In this document: in pieces, positions 1 through 6,765 of the stretch | Layout: every line of letters starts with the position of its first letter | How positions within the stretch are numbered: position 1 is the first letter of the stretch | Position numbers and translations under genes: made by a program | Notes under the pieces: generated by a model | What the model was told of the DNA's origin: nothing | The model's database searches: none | What the model saw: only the letters and a program-made list of their open reading frames with translations | DNA from: JAAZMU01 sp964547725 | GTDB taxonomy: Bacteria > Patescibacteriota > Minisyncoccia > Minisyncoccales > Minisyncoccaceae | Assembly (NCBI GenBank): GCA_964547725.1 | Contig: CAZJOO010000008.1 | Location: forward strand, 1-19,584 | Direction: 5' to 3' | Length of the DNA: 19,584 nucleotides

Positions 1-28
1 GTGCGATAACCAATTTCGCTACGGGTCC
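1..28 (-). tRNA. 5' part of a tRNA, cut by the window edge
   Basis: On the minus strand the sequence starts with a 7-nt acceptor strand GGACCCG, then TA at positions 8-9, a 4-bp D-stem (GCGA/TCGC) around a normal D-loop containing TTGG, and then the window ends. Only this 5' third is visible, so the anticodon and identity cannot be read. It lies 8 nt downstream of the next tRNA in the same direction, so the tRNAs are probably co-transcribed. Confidence 0.75.
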
Positions 29-36
29 AACTAATG

Positions 37-109
37 TGCCAGAGGTGAGAATCGAACTCACGGCATCTCGCTTATGAAACGAGTGCTCTAACCCCTGAGC
101 TACTCTGGC
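37..109 (-). tRNA. tRNA with CAU anticodon (elongator Met, or Ile2 if lysidine-modified)
   Basis: All arms fold cleanly: acceptor GCCAGAG/CTCTGGC (7 bp), D-stem GCTC/GAGC, anticodon stem CTCGT/GCGAG with loop TTCATAA (anticodon CAT), variable loop ATGCC, and T-arm GTGAG/CTCAC with the standard loop TTCGATT. The discriminator is A. The following bases are CATTAG, so CCA is not encoded and must be added by a nucleotidyltransferase. The sequence alone does not separate elongator tRNA-Met from tRNA-Ile(CAU); a TilS gene and the usual identity elements would have to be checked. Confidence 0.93.
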
Positions 110-122
110 CTCTGGTTAAATG

Positions 123-193
123 TTGCGGTTCCTGGAATTGCACCAAGGCCTCCAGCTTATGAGACTGGCGAGATACTACTTCTCCAAACCGCT
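123..193 (-). tRNA. initiator-like tRNA with CAU anticodon, atypical elbow
   Basis: Read from 193 downwards: the acceptor has six pairs (GCGGTT/AACCGC) with an unpaired A1·A72. U8 is present. The D-stem GAGA/TCTC has A11:U24. The anticodon stem is CCAGT/GCTGG with loop CTCATAA, and the T-stem is CTTGG/CCAGG with loop TGCAATT. The 1·72 mismatch, A11:U24 and the CUCAUAA loop are hallmarks of bacterial initiator tRNA. Two things are odd: only one of the three conserved G:C pairs next to the anticodon loop is present (G30:C40), and the 7-nt D-loop lacks GG while T-loop position 55 is G, so the normal D/T-loop contact is missing. No CCA is encoded. It is the first tRNA of the cluster. It could also be a decaying tRNA, but its stems are intact. 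Confidence 0.75.
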
Positions 194-209
194 TCGCTTG
201 CACATAATA

Positions 210-238
210 TTAATACACTAAAAATTAATAAAAAGCAA
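210..238 (-). promoter_or_regulatory. promoter of the tRNA cluster
   Basis: On the minus strand a -35 box TTGCTT (233-238) and a -10 box TATTAA (210-215) are separated by 17 bases. The -10 ends 16 nt before the first base of the initiator-like tRNA, as expected for a short pre-tRNA leader. The same TTGCTT-17-TATTA pattern recurs before gatC. Confidence 0.5.
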
Positions 239-316
239 GCTTCCTTTTTTACACATTAAAAAATTGTTTCTTTTTGTAAGCAACACTTTGTCTTTCAATT
301 TTACGCAGTATGGCTA

Positions 317-433
317 TTAATAAACTAGTTTTAGTTCATCAACCATAATCAAACAATTGCGACCACCCGCCATGCAAGCAGCCGTATCTTCATTATGCCA
401 AGGTACCAATTTAATAATTCGATAGTTTACCAT
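317..433 (-). CDS. possible 38-residue small protein, unknown function
   Basis: A minus-strand ORF from ATG (431-433) to TAA (317-319) encodes 38 residues, starting MVNYRIIKLVPWHNEDTA and ending VDELKLVY, with two Cys (about 20 and 27) flanking a Gly-Gly-Arg-Asn segment. I do not recognise the product. In its favour, the codons for the central part are less AT-rich than the surrounding non-coding DNA, and the composition is protein-like with mixed charge. Against it, there is no Shine-Dalgarno, no clear promoter and the ORF is short. It lies downstream of the hypothetical gene ending at 510 and could be its last cistron. It may instead be a gene remnant or part of a non-coding RNA. Confidence 0.25.
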   Translation of the reverse strand: MVNYRIIKLVPWHNEDTAACMAGGRNCLIMVDELKLVY

Positions 434-437
434 TATT

Positions 438-479
438 TTTAGCAATATCTACTTTTATTCAGTTAAATTTATTGCTAAA
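438..479. repeat. 10-bp inverted repeat, 22-nt spacer
   Basis: TTTAGCAATA at 438-447 is matched by its exact reverse complement TATTGCTAAA at 470-479. On the minus strand the hairpin is not followed by a T-run, so it does not look like a classic terminator. It lies between the hypothetical gene ending at 510 and the small ORF starting at 433, where it could be an mRNA 3'-end hairpin or an operator. Confidence 0.4.
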
Positions 480-509
480 CTCAGACACTAGCTGGATTAG
501 ACAAGGACA

Positions 510-1040
510 TTATTTTTTTAATATGTTTATTTTTATTAAAGTATCTTTACTTAAATCAAAAATTTTAATCATTTCGCTTCTTTCAAGTGCCATGTTGGTT
601 TCTTTTTTAATTTCTTGGCTTAATTCACAAACTCTTTTTACATTATCTTTGTTCGGAAAACTAGAATCAACTACATTACCCATATCGATAATAGAAATTG
701 TATTATCACCAACATATCCAAACCTTCTCATTATCTCTAACATCAATTTGTCAATACAAAGAATCATTTCCCCATAGTCTCCTTTCTTAAAAAGTTTTTC
801 TATTTTTTCCCAAGAACGAACAAATCTTTTTGGTTTATCAAACTTTTTCCCATCGCTCAAAAAATCAAATATTCTTCTTTTAATTTCTGCGACAAAAAAC
901 TTTTCTTGAAACAACAAGACAAGACCTAAAACAATAAAGATTATAGAAATTAAAATAAACACGTCTCTATAAGGAGTGATTAATGTTTGAACCTCATCTG
1001 ATAAAATTAGATTGGTGTAATAAGTTATATCTTTTTCCAT
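510..1040 (-). CDS. hypothetical membrane-anchored protein, one TM segment
   Basis: The product has 176 residues: a short N-terminus, one strongly hydrophobic helix at about 26-46 (VFILISIIFIVLGLVLLF), then a basic, charged, mostly helical domain of about 130 residues, probably cytoplasmic. The region around 75-115 (a Trp-Glu-Lys-Ile start, then an I-D-K-L-M-L-E-I-M-R-R-F-G-Y stretch) reminds me of uncharacterised single-TM proteins common in Parcubacteria, but this is from memory and no function is assigned. The ATG overlaps the gatA stop by one base (TAATG), so it is translationally coupled to gatA and in the same transcript. No terminator is evident downstream. Confidence 0.8.
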   Translation of the reverse strand: MEKDITYYTNLILSDEVQTLITPYRDVFILISIIFIVLGLVLLFQEKFFVAEIKRRIFDFLSDGKKFDKPKRFVRSWEKIEKLFKKGDYGEMILCIDKLMLEIMRRFGYVGDNTISIIDMGNVVDSSFPNKDNVKRVCELSQEIKKETNMALERSEMIKIFDLSKDTLIKINILKK

Positions 1041-2425
1041 TATATAAACCTTGCTATTTTAAACAATTTCTCCTCACTAAAATGAGAAGTAATTATGTGA
1101 AGTCCTTGTGGAAGGCCTTCTTTTGATAATTCTAAAGGAATAGAAATCGCTGGCAATCCTGCTAAATTAACAGGGGTAGTGTAAATATCAGCTAAATACA
1201 TTGAAAGAGGGTCGTCTGACTTTTCTCCAATCTTAAACGGTAAAATAGGAGAAACTGGTCCTAAGATAGCGTCTACTTTCAAAAAAGCTTCTTCAAAATC
1301 TTTCTTAATCAATGACCTTGCTTTCAAGGCTTGCTTGTAATAGGCGTCATAATATCCTGAGGATAAAGTATATGTTCCAAGCATTATTCTTTTTTTAACT
1401 TCTTCACCAAAACCTTTTGTTCTAGTGTTTACATAAATATCATTTAAAGTTTCTCCTTTTTCTTTCAATCCGTACCTTATGCCATCAAATCTTGATAAGT
1501 TGGCAGAGGCTTCTGCTGTAGCAATAATATAATAACAAGCAAGAGCATATTTTGAATGAGGTAAACTAATTTCTACTATTTCTGCGCCCATTTCTTTATA
1601 CTTATCAATTGCTTTCAAAACCGTTTCTTTAACTTCAGAATTAAGTCCTTCTCCAAAATATTCTTTTGGTATTCCTAATTTAATATTTTTTAAATCACTT
1701 GTGCTTTCCACATCTAAACTTGTAGAATCAAAGGCGTCTTTTCCTTTAATTGCATTAAAAATTATTTCAACATCTTCTACACAATTTCCAAATGGTCCAA
1801 TTTGATCAAGAGATGAAGCGTAAGCAATCAATCCACTTCTAGAAACTGTTCCGTAAGTAGGTTTTAAACCATAAACATTGCAAAAAGAAGCCGGTTGTCT
1901 TATCGAACCACCAGTATCTGAGCCTAAAGAGAAGGCACACATTCCTGAGGCTAAAGCAGCAGCAGAACCTCCTGAAGATCCTCCTGGAACCCTTTCTGTG
2001 TCATATGGATTCTTAGTCGCCCCAAAGTAAGAATTCTCTGTAGAAGAACCCATAGCAAATTCGTCCATGTTTGTCTTTCCTAAAAAAACAACACCCTGTT
2101 CTTTTAATTTTGAAATAACCGAAGCGTCATAGGAAGCAATATAATTCTCGAGCATTCTTGAACCAGCAGTACACTTTCTTCCTTTAATTAAGATATTATC
2201 TTTAATTGCACAAGGAATACCTGTTAGAATATCTATCTCTCCTTTTTTTATTCTCTCATCTGCTTTTTTGGCTTCTAAAATTGCTTCTTTCTCAAAAACT
2301 TCTAAAAAAGCATGAATCTCATCATTCTTTTCTTTTATTATTCCTAAATATTCCTTAGTCAATTCTTCAGAAGAATATTTTTTAGAATCTAAATCCTCTC
2401 TAATTTCTTTAATAGTTTTATTCAT
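1040..2425 (-). CDS. gatA: glutamyl-tRNA(Gln)/aspartyl-tRNA(Asn) amidotransferase subunit A
   Basis: GatA is the amidase subunit of the GatCAB complex. It releases ammonia from glutamine to convert Glu-tRNA(Gln), and in many bacteria Asp-tRNA(Asn), to the correctly charged tRNA in the cytoplasm. The amidase-signature triad is intact: Lys75 (in CAIKDN), Ser150 (in GGSSGGS) and Ser174 (in SDTGGS), each shifted by four from the S. aureus numbering. The product is 461 residues, slightly short at the C-terminus (ends KIARFI) compared with about 485 in typical GatA. The ATG overlaps the end of gatC by 8 bases, which indicates translational coupling. gatB is not in this window, so it must lie elsewhere. 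Confidence 0.96.
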   Translation of the reverse strand: MNKTIKEIREDLDSKKYSSEELTKEYLGIIKEKNDEIHAFLEVFEKEAILEAKKADERIKKGEIDILTGIPCAIKDNILIKGRKCTAGSRMLENYIASYDASVISKLKEQGVVFLGKTNMDEFAMGSSTENSYFGATKNPYDTERVPGGSSGGSAAALASGMCAFSLGSDTGGSIRQPASFCNVYGLKPTYGTVSRSGLIAYASSLDQIGPFGNCVEDVEIIFNAIKGKDAFDSTSLDVESTSDLKNIKLGIPKEYFGEGLNSEVKETVLKAIDKYKEMGAEIVEISLPHSKYALACYYIIATAEASANLSRFDGIRYGLKEKGETLNDIYVNTRTKGFGEEVKKRIMLGTYTLSSGYYDAYYKQALKARSLIKKDFEEAFLKVDAILGPVSPILPFKIGEKSDDPLSMYLADIYTTPVNLAGLPAISIPLELSKEGLPQGLHIITSHFSEEKLFKIARFI

Positions 2426-2696
2426 CTTTTAATATTTTTTTAACCACTAGATATCCATCTTGCTTTTCTTCGATTAAATCTTCACCGTCGTATTTCAAAG
2501 AAACGTCTTCCCTCTCTACATTTTTAATGTTAATTGAGTGAGACATTTCAGGAATATTTTTTGTATCAAGCTCTTGAAGTTCAGAAACATAGTCTAAAAT
2601 TTGAGACAAATCATTTTGTAATTTATCTACCTTTTCCTCATCAATCTTTAGCTTTGATAATTCGCTAATTTTTAGTACTTCTTGTTTTTCTATCAT
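2418..2696 (-). CDS. gatC: glutamyl-tRNA(Gln)/aspartyl-tRNA(Asn) amidotransferase subunit C
   Basis: GatC is the small subunit that wraps around GatA and stabilises it against GatB. The 92-residue product has the family's helical N-terminus (VLKISELSKLKIDEEKVDKL), a coiled segment ending in ILDYVSELQELDT, and the extended linker with NIPEMSHSINI followed by a D-V-SLK-like stretch, matching the usual GatC pattern and length (about 95). It is the first gene of the gatC-gatA-hypothetical unit. The ATG at 2694-2696 lies only 7 nt after a -10 box, so the mRNA is probably leaderless, and there is no Shine-Dalgarno. Confidence 0.92.
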   Translation of the reverse strand: MIEKQEVLKISELSKLKIDEEKVDKLQNDLSQILDYVSELQELDTKNIPEMSHSINIKNVEREDVSLKYDGEDLIEEKQDGYLVVKKILKDE

Positions 2697-2703
2697 ATGT
2701 TAT

Positions 2704-2732
2704 ATAATACCAAAAAATAAATATTAAAGCAA
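2704..2732 (-). promoter_or_regulatory. promoter of gatC-gatA, predicted leaderless
   Basis: On the minus strand: -35 TTGCTT (2727-2732), 17-nt spacer, -10 TATTAT (2704-2709). Only 7 nt separate the -10 from the gatC ATG, so transcription should start at or within a base or two of the start codon. It lies directly behind the mreB terminator. Confidence 0.65.
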
Positions 2733-2737
2733 TAATC

Positions 2738-2765
2738 AAAAAACACCGGAAAAGTTCCGGTGTTT
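2738..2765 (-). terminator. rho-independent terminator after mreB
   Basis: An 11-bp perfect stem (2741-2751 with 2755-2765, core ACACCGGAA/TTCCGGTGT) with a 3-nt loop runs into six T on the minus strand (2738-2743). It lies 11 bases past the mreB stop. Confidence 0.9.
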
Positions 2766-2776
2766 CTAATTTTATA

Positions 2777-3838
2777 TTATCTTGGTGGTGCTAGTTCTTC
2801 TGGCTCAACTAGAACCTCAGCATACTGGTCTAAATCTTCTAAAACAATTCCCGCACCTCTAGCAACAGCTGTCATAGGGTCTTCAATAACATAAGCAGGA
2901 ATTCCTGTTTCTTTGGTAATTAGAATGTCTAGTCCTCCAAGCAAAGCTCCTCCACCAGCAAGACAAATACCTTTTTTCATAATATCAGAAATCAATTCAG
3001 GTGGAGTAATCTCTATTGTATTTTTTATTTCTCCAATAATTTGATTAACCGATCTTTCCATCGCTTTCTTAACATCGTTTCTAGAAACAGTAATCTCTTC
3101 TGGAAGTCCAGAAACCAAATTCCTTCCCCTAATCGCCACCCTTTTCATCTTGTTCTTTTTGTCGTTCTCGTCAAAAAATACCGTACCAATATTTATCTTT
3201 ACATTCTCAGCAGTTCTTACTCCAATTAAAAGTTTATACTTTTCTTGAGCATATTTAATAATGTCTTGGTTTAATCTGTCTCCAGCAATTCTTAAACTCT
3301 TAGAAACAACTATTCCTCCAAGAGAAATAACTGCTATTTCAGTTGTTCCTCCACCAATATCAACCATAAAATTACCACCAGCTTCTTGTACTGGAAGACG
3401 AGCCCCTATTGTTGCAGCCATTGGTTCTTCGATTAAAAATACCTCTCTAGCTCCTGCTGATTTGGCAGCATCAATAACCGCTTTCTTTTCAACTTCAGTA
3501 ACTCCGCAAGGAATACCAACAATTGCTCTTGGTTTAATTAAATTAATTTTATCCTCTCTAGCTCTTTCGAATAAATACCTAAGCATTTGCTCAGTAACTT
3601 CAAAGTCAGAGATAACTCCGTTCACAAGAGGTCTTGTGGCCACAATGTGTCCAGGAGTTTTTCCTACCATTTTTTCAGCTTCTCTTCCTATAGCCAAAAC
3701 TTGACCCGTTTTTTGATTAATAGCAACAACTGAGGGTTCTGACAAAATTATTCCTCTTCCTCTAACATAAACCAAACAGTTTGCTGTTCCAAGATCAGTT
3801 GCGATGTCGTTTGAAAATCTGTCAAAAAAATTCTTCAT
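2777..3838 (-). CDS. mreB: rod shape-determining protein MreB (first paralogue)
   Basis: MreB is a bacterial actin that forms membrane-bound filaments guiding peptidoglycan synthesis. The 353-residue product has the actin-fold nucleotide motifs: phosphate-1 (DLGTANC, about 15-21), phosphate-2 (DIGGGTTEIAV, about 160-170) and the adenosine motif (AGGGALLGGL, about 295-304). It starts with a short amphipathic segment MKNFFDRFSND before the first strand, the usual membrane-binding helix, and ends with an acidic/proline tail (EPEELAPPR). It is a single-gene unit with a promoter at 3848-3876, overlapping the end of proS, and a terminator just past the stop. A second paralogue lies at 8976-9977. 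Confidence 0.96.
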   Translation of the reverse strand: MKNFFDRFSNDIATDLGTANCLVYVRGRGIILSEPSVVAINQKTGQVLAIGREAEKMVGKTPGHIVATRPLVNGVISDFEVTEQMLRYLFERAREDKINLIKPRAIVGIPCGVTEVEKKAVIDAAKSAGAREVFLIEEPMAATIGARLPVQEAGGNFMVDIGGGTTEIAVISLGGIVVSKSLRIAGDRLNQDIIKYAQEKYKLLIGVRTAENVKINIGTVFFDENDKKNKMKRVAIRGRNLVSGLPEEITVSRNDVKKAMERSVNQIIGEIKNTIEITPPELISDIMKKGICLAGGGALLGGLDILITKETGIPAYVIEDPMTAVARGAGIVLEDLDQYAEVLVEPEELAPPR

Positions 3839-3847
3839 AATGCTTAG

Positions 3848-3876
3848 ATAATAGCAAGTTTTAACTCTAAAATCAA
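3848..3876 (-). promoter_or_regulatory. promoter of mreB, near-leaderless
   Basis: On the minus strand: -35 TTGATT (3871-3876), 17-nt spacer ending in TGC (extended -10 motif), -10 TATTAT (3848-3853). The -10 ends 9 nt before the ATG at 3836-3838, predicting a leader of about 2-3 nt. The -35 overlaps the proS stop codon, so mreB can be transcribed independently of the upstream operon. Confidence 0.65.
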
Positions 3877-5075
3877 CATTTCTCTAAAAAGTTAGTTATT
3901 TCTTCTATTTTTACTAACTCTGTCTTTTCTTCTCCCCTCTTTTTTATTTCTACAGAGCCTTCTTTTAAAGTCTTTTCTGAGACAACTAGTCTTAAAGGAA
4001 TACCTATTAAATCAGCGTCTGAGAACTTCTCCCCCGGAGTTTTATCCCTATCGTCAAACAAGACTTCATATCCTTTTTCTTCTAAAGCCCTATAAATCTT
4101 TTCCGCCTCACCATTACTTTTAATGTCAATTAAATAGATATCGTAAGGAGCAACTGATTTTGGAAAGATTATTCCTTTTTCATCATGAAAAACTTCTACA
4201 ATTGTTCCAAGTAGTCTAGAAATACCAATCCCATAACAACCCATAATGATTGACTTACCATTTATCTTAAAATTAAAAGCATCAGAATACTTTGTTCCTA
4301 ATCTAAAAATATTACCAACTTCAATAGATTTCTTTTCTGTGAAAACATCGTTCCCGCACCAAGGACACTTGTCTTGTTTAACTTCCTTATTCATAGCACG
4401 ATTACACTTGCTGCAGATATAGATAATATCTTCTCCCGCTTCTGTTAAGGTCTGAAATTCATGAGTGAAGTTTTCGGTAAAAGCTCCGCCAGCAGCAAGA
4501 GTATAATAGGTATAATCTTTTAGTCCACATCTTTCAAAAACTTTCATATAAGCCTCTATTACTTTTTCGTAGTAAGCATCTAAGTCTTCTTGAGTCAAAT
4601 GAAAGGAATACATATCTTTCATCATAAACTCCCTACCTCTAAGTAATCCTGATTTAGCCCTTGGTTCATTTCTATACTTTGTTTGAATTTGATAAACATA
4701 TTTAGGGAAATCTTTTTCTGAATTCAAAAACTTTTGAGCAATTGGAGTAATCACTTCTTCGTGAGTCCAACCAAGACCATAATCCTCATCTTTAATCTTA
4801 TACATTTCTGGAACATTCCATCTACCGGTTTTCTCCCAACTTTCTTTTGGTTGAAGTCCTGGCATTAAAACTTCTTGTCCGTCAATATTATTCATCTCTT
4901 CCCTAACAATGTTCTTAATTTTTTCAACCACTTTTAGCCCTAATGGTAAATAGGAATAAATACCGGCTCCTAGTTTATCCACAAAACCACCCCTAACTAA
5001 AAGTTTGGCGTTTGTGCTAACCTCGAGGCTTGGATCTTGTTTTTGTGTTTTTGTTAATAATTTGGAAACTTTCAT
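3873..5075 (-). CDS. proS: prolyl-tRNA synthetase, short form without the INS editing domain
   Basis: ProS charges tRNA(Pro) with proline in the cytoplasm. The class II core is clear: motif 2 (YRNEPRAKSGLLRGREF, 134-150), motif 3 (GCYGIGISRLLG, 279-290), and a C-terminal anticodon-binding domain from about 305 to 400. The protein has 400 residues, whereas standard bacterial ProRS has about 570 with an INS cis-editing domain between motifs 2 and 3. Here that place is taken by a small zinc-ribbon-like insert with Cys221, Cys224, Cys237 and Cys240 (CSKC...CPWC). Cis-editing of Ala-tRNA(Pro) is therefore probably absent. It is the last gene of the operon, starting 4 nt after rseP. The upstream bases are A/T-rich with no Shine-Dalgarno. 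Confidence 0.95.
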   Translation of the reverse strand: MKVSKLLTKTQKQDPSLEVSTNAKLLVRGGFVDKLGAGIYSYLPLGLKVVEKIKNIVREEMNNIDGQEVLMPGLQPKESWEKTGRWNVPEMYKIKDEDYGLGWTHEEVITPIAQKFLNSEKDFPKYVYQIQTKYRNEPRAKSGLLRGREFMMKDMYSFHLTQEDLDAYYEKVIEAYMKVFERCGLKDYTYYTLAAGGAFTENFTHEFQTLTEAGEDIIYICSKCNRAMNKEVKQDKCPWCGNDVFTEKKSIEVGNIFRLGTKYSDAFNFKINGKSIIMGCYGIGISRLLGTIVEVFHDEKGIIFPKSVAPYDIYLIDIKSNGEAEKIYRALEEKGYEVLFDDRDKTPGEKFSDADLIGIPLRLVVSEKTLKEGSVEIKKRGEEKTELVKIEEITNFLEKC

Positions 5076-5079
5076 ATTT

Positions 5080-6216
5080 TTAGAAAATTAAATCTTTAAA
5101 TTGAAATATGTCTTTAATAACGATAAGAACTCCTAGTCCCATTAAGAGTAAGAATCCTACTGCGTCAATATTTTCACTAAGTTTGTCTGTGAAAATCTTT
5201 GGACTAATCTTTTGGAACATTAAATAAATGCACTTACCACCATCTAATGCCGGAAGAGGCATTAAGTTAGTAACCGCAAGAGCAAGAGAGATAATAGCTA
5301 ATAAATTAAGCATATACATAAAACCTTCCCCTAAACTAACTTTTGTTACCGCAAATATCCCAATTGGTCCAGCAACAGCATTTGCTGCTACAGAGATATC
5401 TTTTTCTGCAAAAGATTTTGAAACCATATATCCTAAGGTTGATAGGGAATAACTAGTAAAGTTGTAAGTATGAAAGACTCCAGCAAAAATTTTGTCTCCT
5501 AAGTTTTCATTGTAAGAAATGTTAGAGATATTACTATAACCAATACCTATTTTGTCTTGATTATTATTGATTAAACGAACATTTTCCTCTCCAGTCTTCT
5601 TGTTTTTTACAAAAAGAGCTACTGCTTCCCCTTTTGTTTCTGCCAAGCTTTCTTTAAGTTCTGTAGCATTGTCTATTCTCTCTCCGTTTAATTTTACAAT
5701 AATATCACCTATCTCCACTCCCGCATAATCTGCTTGCGAGTCTTTCTCTACAGACCCAATCATTAAATAATTTTCTTGATGTCCTAAAGGGAATTTGTAA
5801 TCAGGATTCATTAAACCAATGGTTGTGTTCATTCCCGAAGAGAGAAGAACGATATAGAAAAGAATAATTGAAAGTAGAAAATTACCAACAACTCCAGAAA
5901 TAATAATAAGTAGTTTTTGGGAAGTAGTTTTAGAAGTAAAGCTATCTTTATCATTTTTAGCCTCTTCTGTATTTTCTTCTCCATAAATCTTGTTATATCC
6001 CCCAAAAGGTATGGCTCCTATTCCAAATAAAGTTCCTTTTATCTTTTTTTTCCAAATGAAAGGAGGAAAACCAACAGCAAATTCGTCTACTCTAGTTTTT
6101 GTTTTTTTTGCACCCCAAAAATGCCCAAGTTCATGCGCGGTAACAACAATAGTAATAATAATTGCAAAAACAACTATTGCTAAAATAAAGTTTAAAATGA
6201 TAGCTAAAGTAATCAT
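5080..6216 (-). CDS. rseP: RseP-family site-2 zinc metalloprotease
   Basis: This is an intramembrane protease that cleaves transmembrane substrates such as anti-sigma factors and signal-peptide remnants. The 378-residue product has the catalytic HELGH motif in the first TM segment (His28, Glu29, His32), a PDZ domain at about 145-215 (including a Y-A-G-V-E-I-G-D-I-I-V-K-L-N-G stretch) and the second zinc-ligand motif LMPLPALDGG (Asp325) in a later TM segment, followed by a last TM at about 350-370. This is the normal RseP layout with one PDZ instead of E. coli's two. The ATG overlaps the frr stop (ATGA), so the two are coupled. The frr-rseP-proS order resembles the frr...rseP-proS arrangement of many bacteria. 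Confidence 0.94.
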   Translation of the reverse strand: MITLAIILNFILAIVVFAIIITIVVTAHELGHFWGAKKTKTRVDEFAVGFPPFIWKKKIKGTLFGIGAIPFGGYNKIYGEENTEEAKNDKDSFTSKTTSQKLLIIISGVVGNFLLSIILFYIVLLSSGMNTTIGLMNPDYKFPLGHQENYLMIGSVEKDSQADYAGVEIGDIIVKLNGERIDNATELKESLAETKGEAVALFVKNKKTGEENVRLINNNQDKIGIGYSNISNISYNENLGDKIFAGVFHTYNFTSYSLSTLGYMVSKSFAEKDISVAANAVAGPIGIFAVTKVSLGEGFMYMLNLLAIISLALAVTNLMPLPALDGGKCIYLMFQKISPKIFTDKLSENIDAVGFLLLMGLGVLIVIKDIFQFKDLIF

Positions 6217-6764
6217 GATTCTAGTTCCTTCTTTTTACCTTGAATTAAATCGTCTATTTTTTGATTATATCCATCAACAACCTTCTGAAGTTCGTCTCTT
6301 CCTCTAAACTTATCATCTTCTGAGATTAAGCCATCTTTTTCCATTTTTTGTATTGCTGACCAAGCCTCGTCTCTATACTTTCTAATAGTTTGCTTAGCGT
6401 TATCATCAATCTGGCCAACACTTCTAATCATGTCTTTTCTTACGTCCTCTGTTAACTCTGGCATATTAATCCAAACCCCATTTGAATCAGAAGCAGCAGA
6501 TAAAGAAGTGTTGATTTGAATTGCTTTAGCTATTGGCTCAATATATGATTTATCCCATGGCTCAACTCTTAATTGCTTTGGTCCAGGAACAGAAATAGAT
6601 GCAAGTTGTTTAACAGGCATTTTTGAACCAAAAACATCAACTAAAGTATTTTCTATTAAGGCTGGATTAGCTCTTCCTGTTCTAATACTCATTGATTTTT
6701 GAACAGCGTAGTTTAAAACTTTTTCAAATTCTGGCTTTATATCTTCTATTTTTTCTTTATACAT
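6213..6764 (-). CDS. frr: ribosome recycling factor
   Basis: RRF works with EF-G to split post-termination ribosomes. The 183-residue product (family about 185) shows the typical helical-bundle start, the conserved RTGRANPALIE segment (about 28-38), the domain II core with VPGPKQLRVEPWDKS, and the C-terminal helix with KTIRKYRDEAW-like residues. It starts 1 nt after the holB stop and overlaps rseP by 4 bases. The start region (ATATATAATATG) has no Shine-Dalgarno. Confidence 0.97.
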   Translation of the reverse strand: MYKEKIEDIKPEFEKVLNYAVQKSMSIRTGRANPALIENTLVDVFGSKMPVKQLASISVPGPKQLRVEPWDKSYIEPIAKAIQINTSLSAASDSNGVWINMPELTEDVRKDMIRSVGQIDDNAKQTIRKYRDEAWSAIQKMEKDGLISEDDKFRGRDELQKVVDGYNQKIDDLIQGKKKELES

Positions 6765-6765
6765 A

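Larger units (their letters stand above)
194..509. other. 316-base region without a confident gene
   Basis: This stretch separates the tRNA cluster from the hypothetical gene ending at 510. It holds a tRNA promoter (210-238), a possible 38-codon minus-strand ORF (317-433) whose central part (about 355-410) is visibly less AT-rich than its surroundings, and a 10-bp inverted repeat (438-447 with 470-479). Positions 240-316 and 480-509 show nothing recognisable. No SRP RNA, tmRNA or RNase P signature was seen. Confidence 0.6.

Noticed and set aside
1040..1060. Truncated GatA C-terminus
   Set aside because: The enzyme is about 20 residues shorter than usual, but the stop is directly coupled to the next gene (TAATG) and the catalytic triad is intact, so it looks natural rather than broken.
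3261..3704. 147-codon plus-strand open frame opposite mreB
   Set aside because: It lies fully antisense to a conserved mreB coding region and has no family features; other antisense open frames (472-777, 5990-6307, 12785-13036, 15593-15970) are rejected for the same reason.
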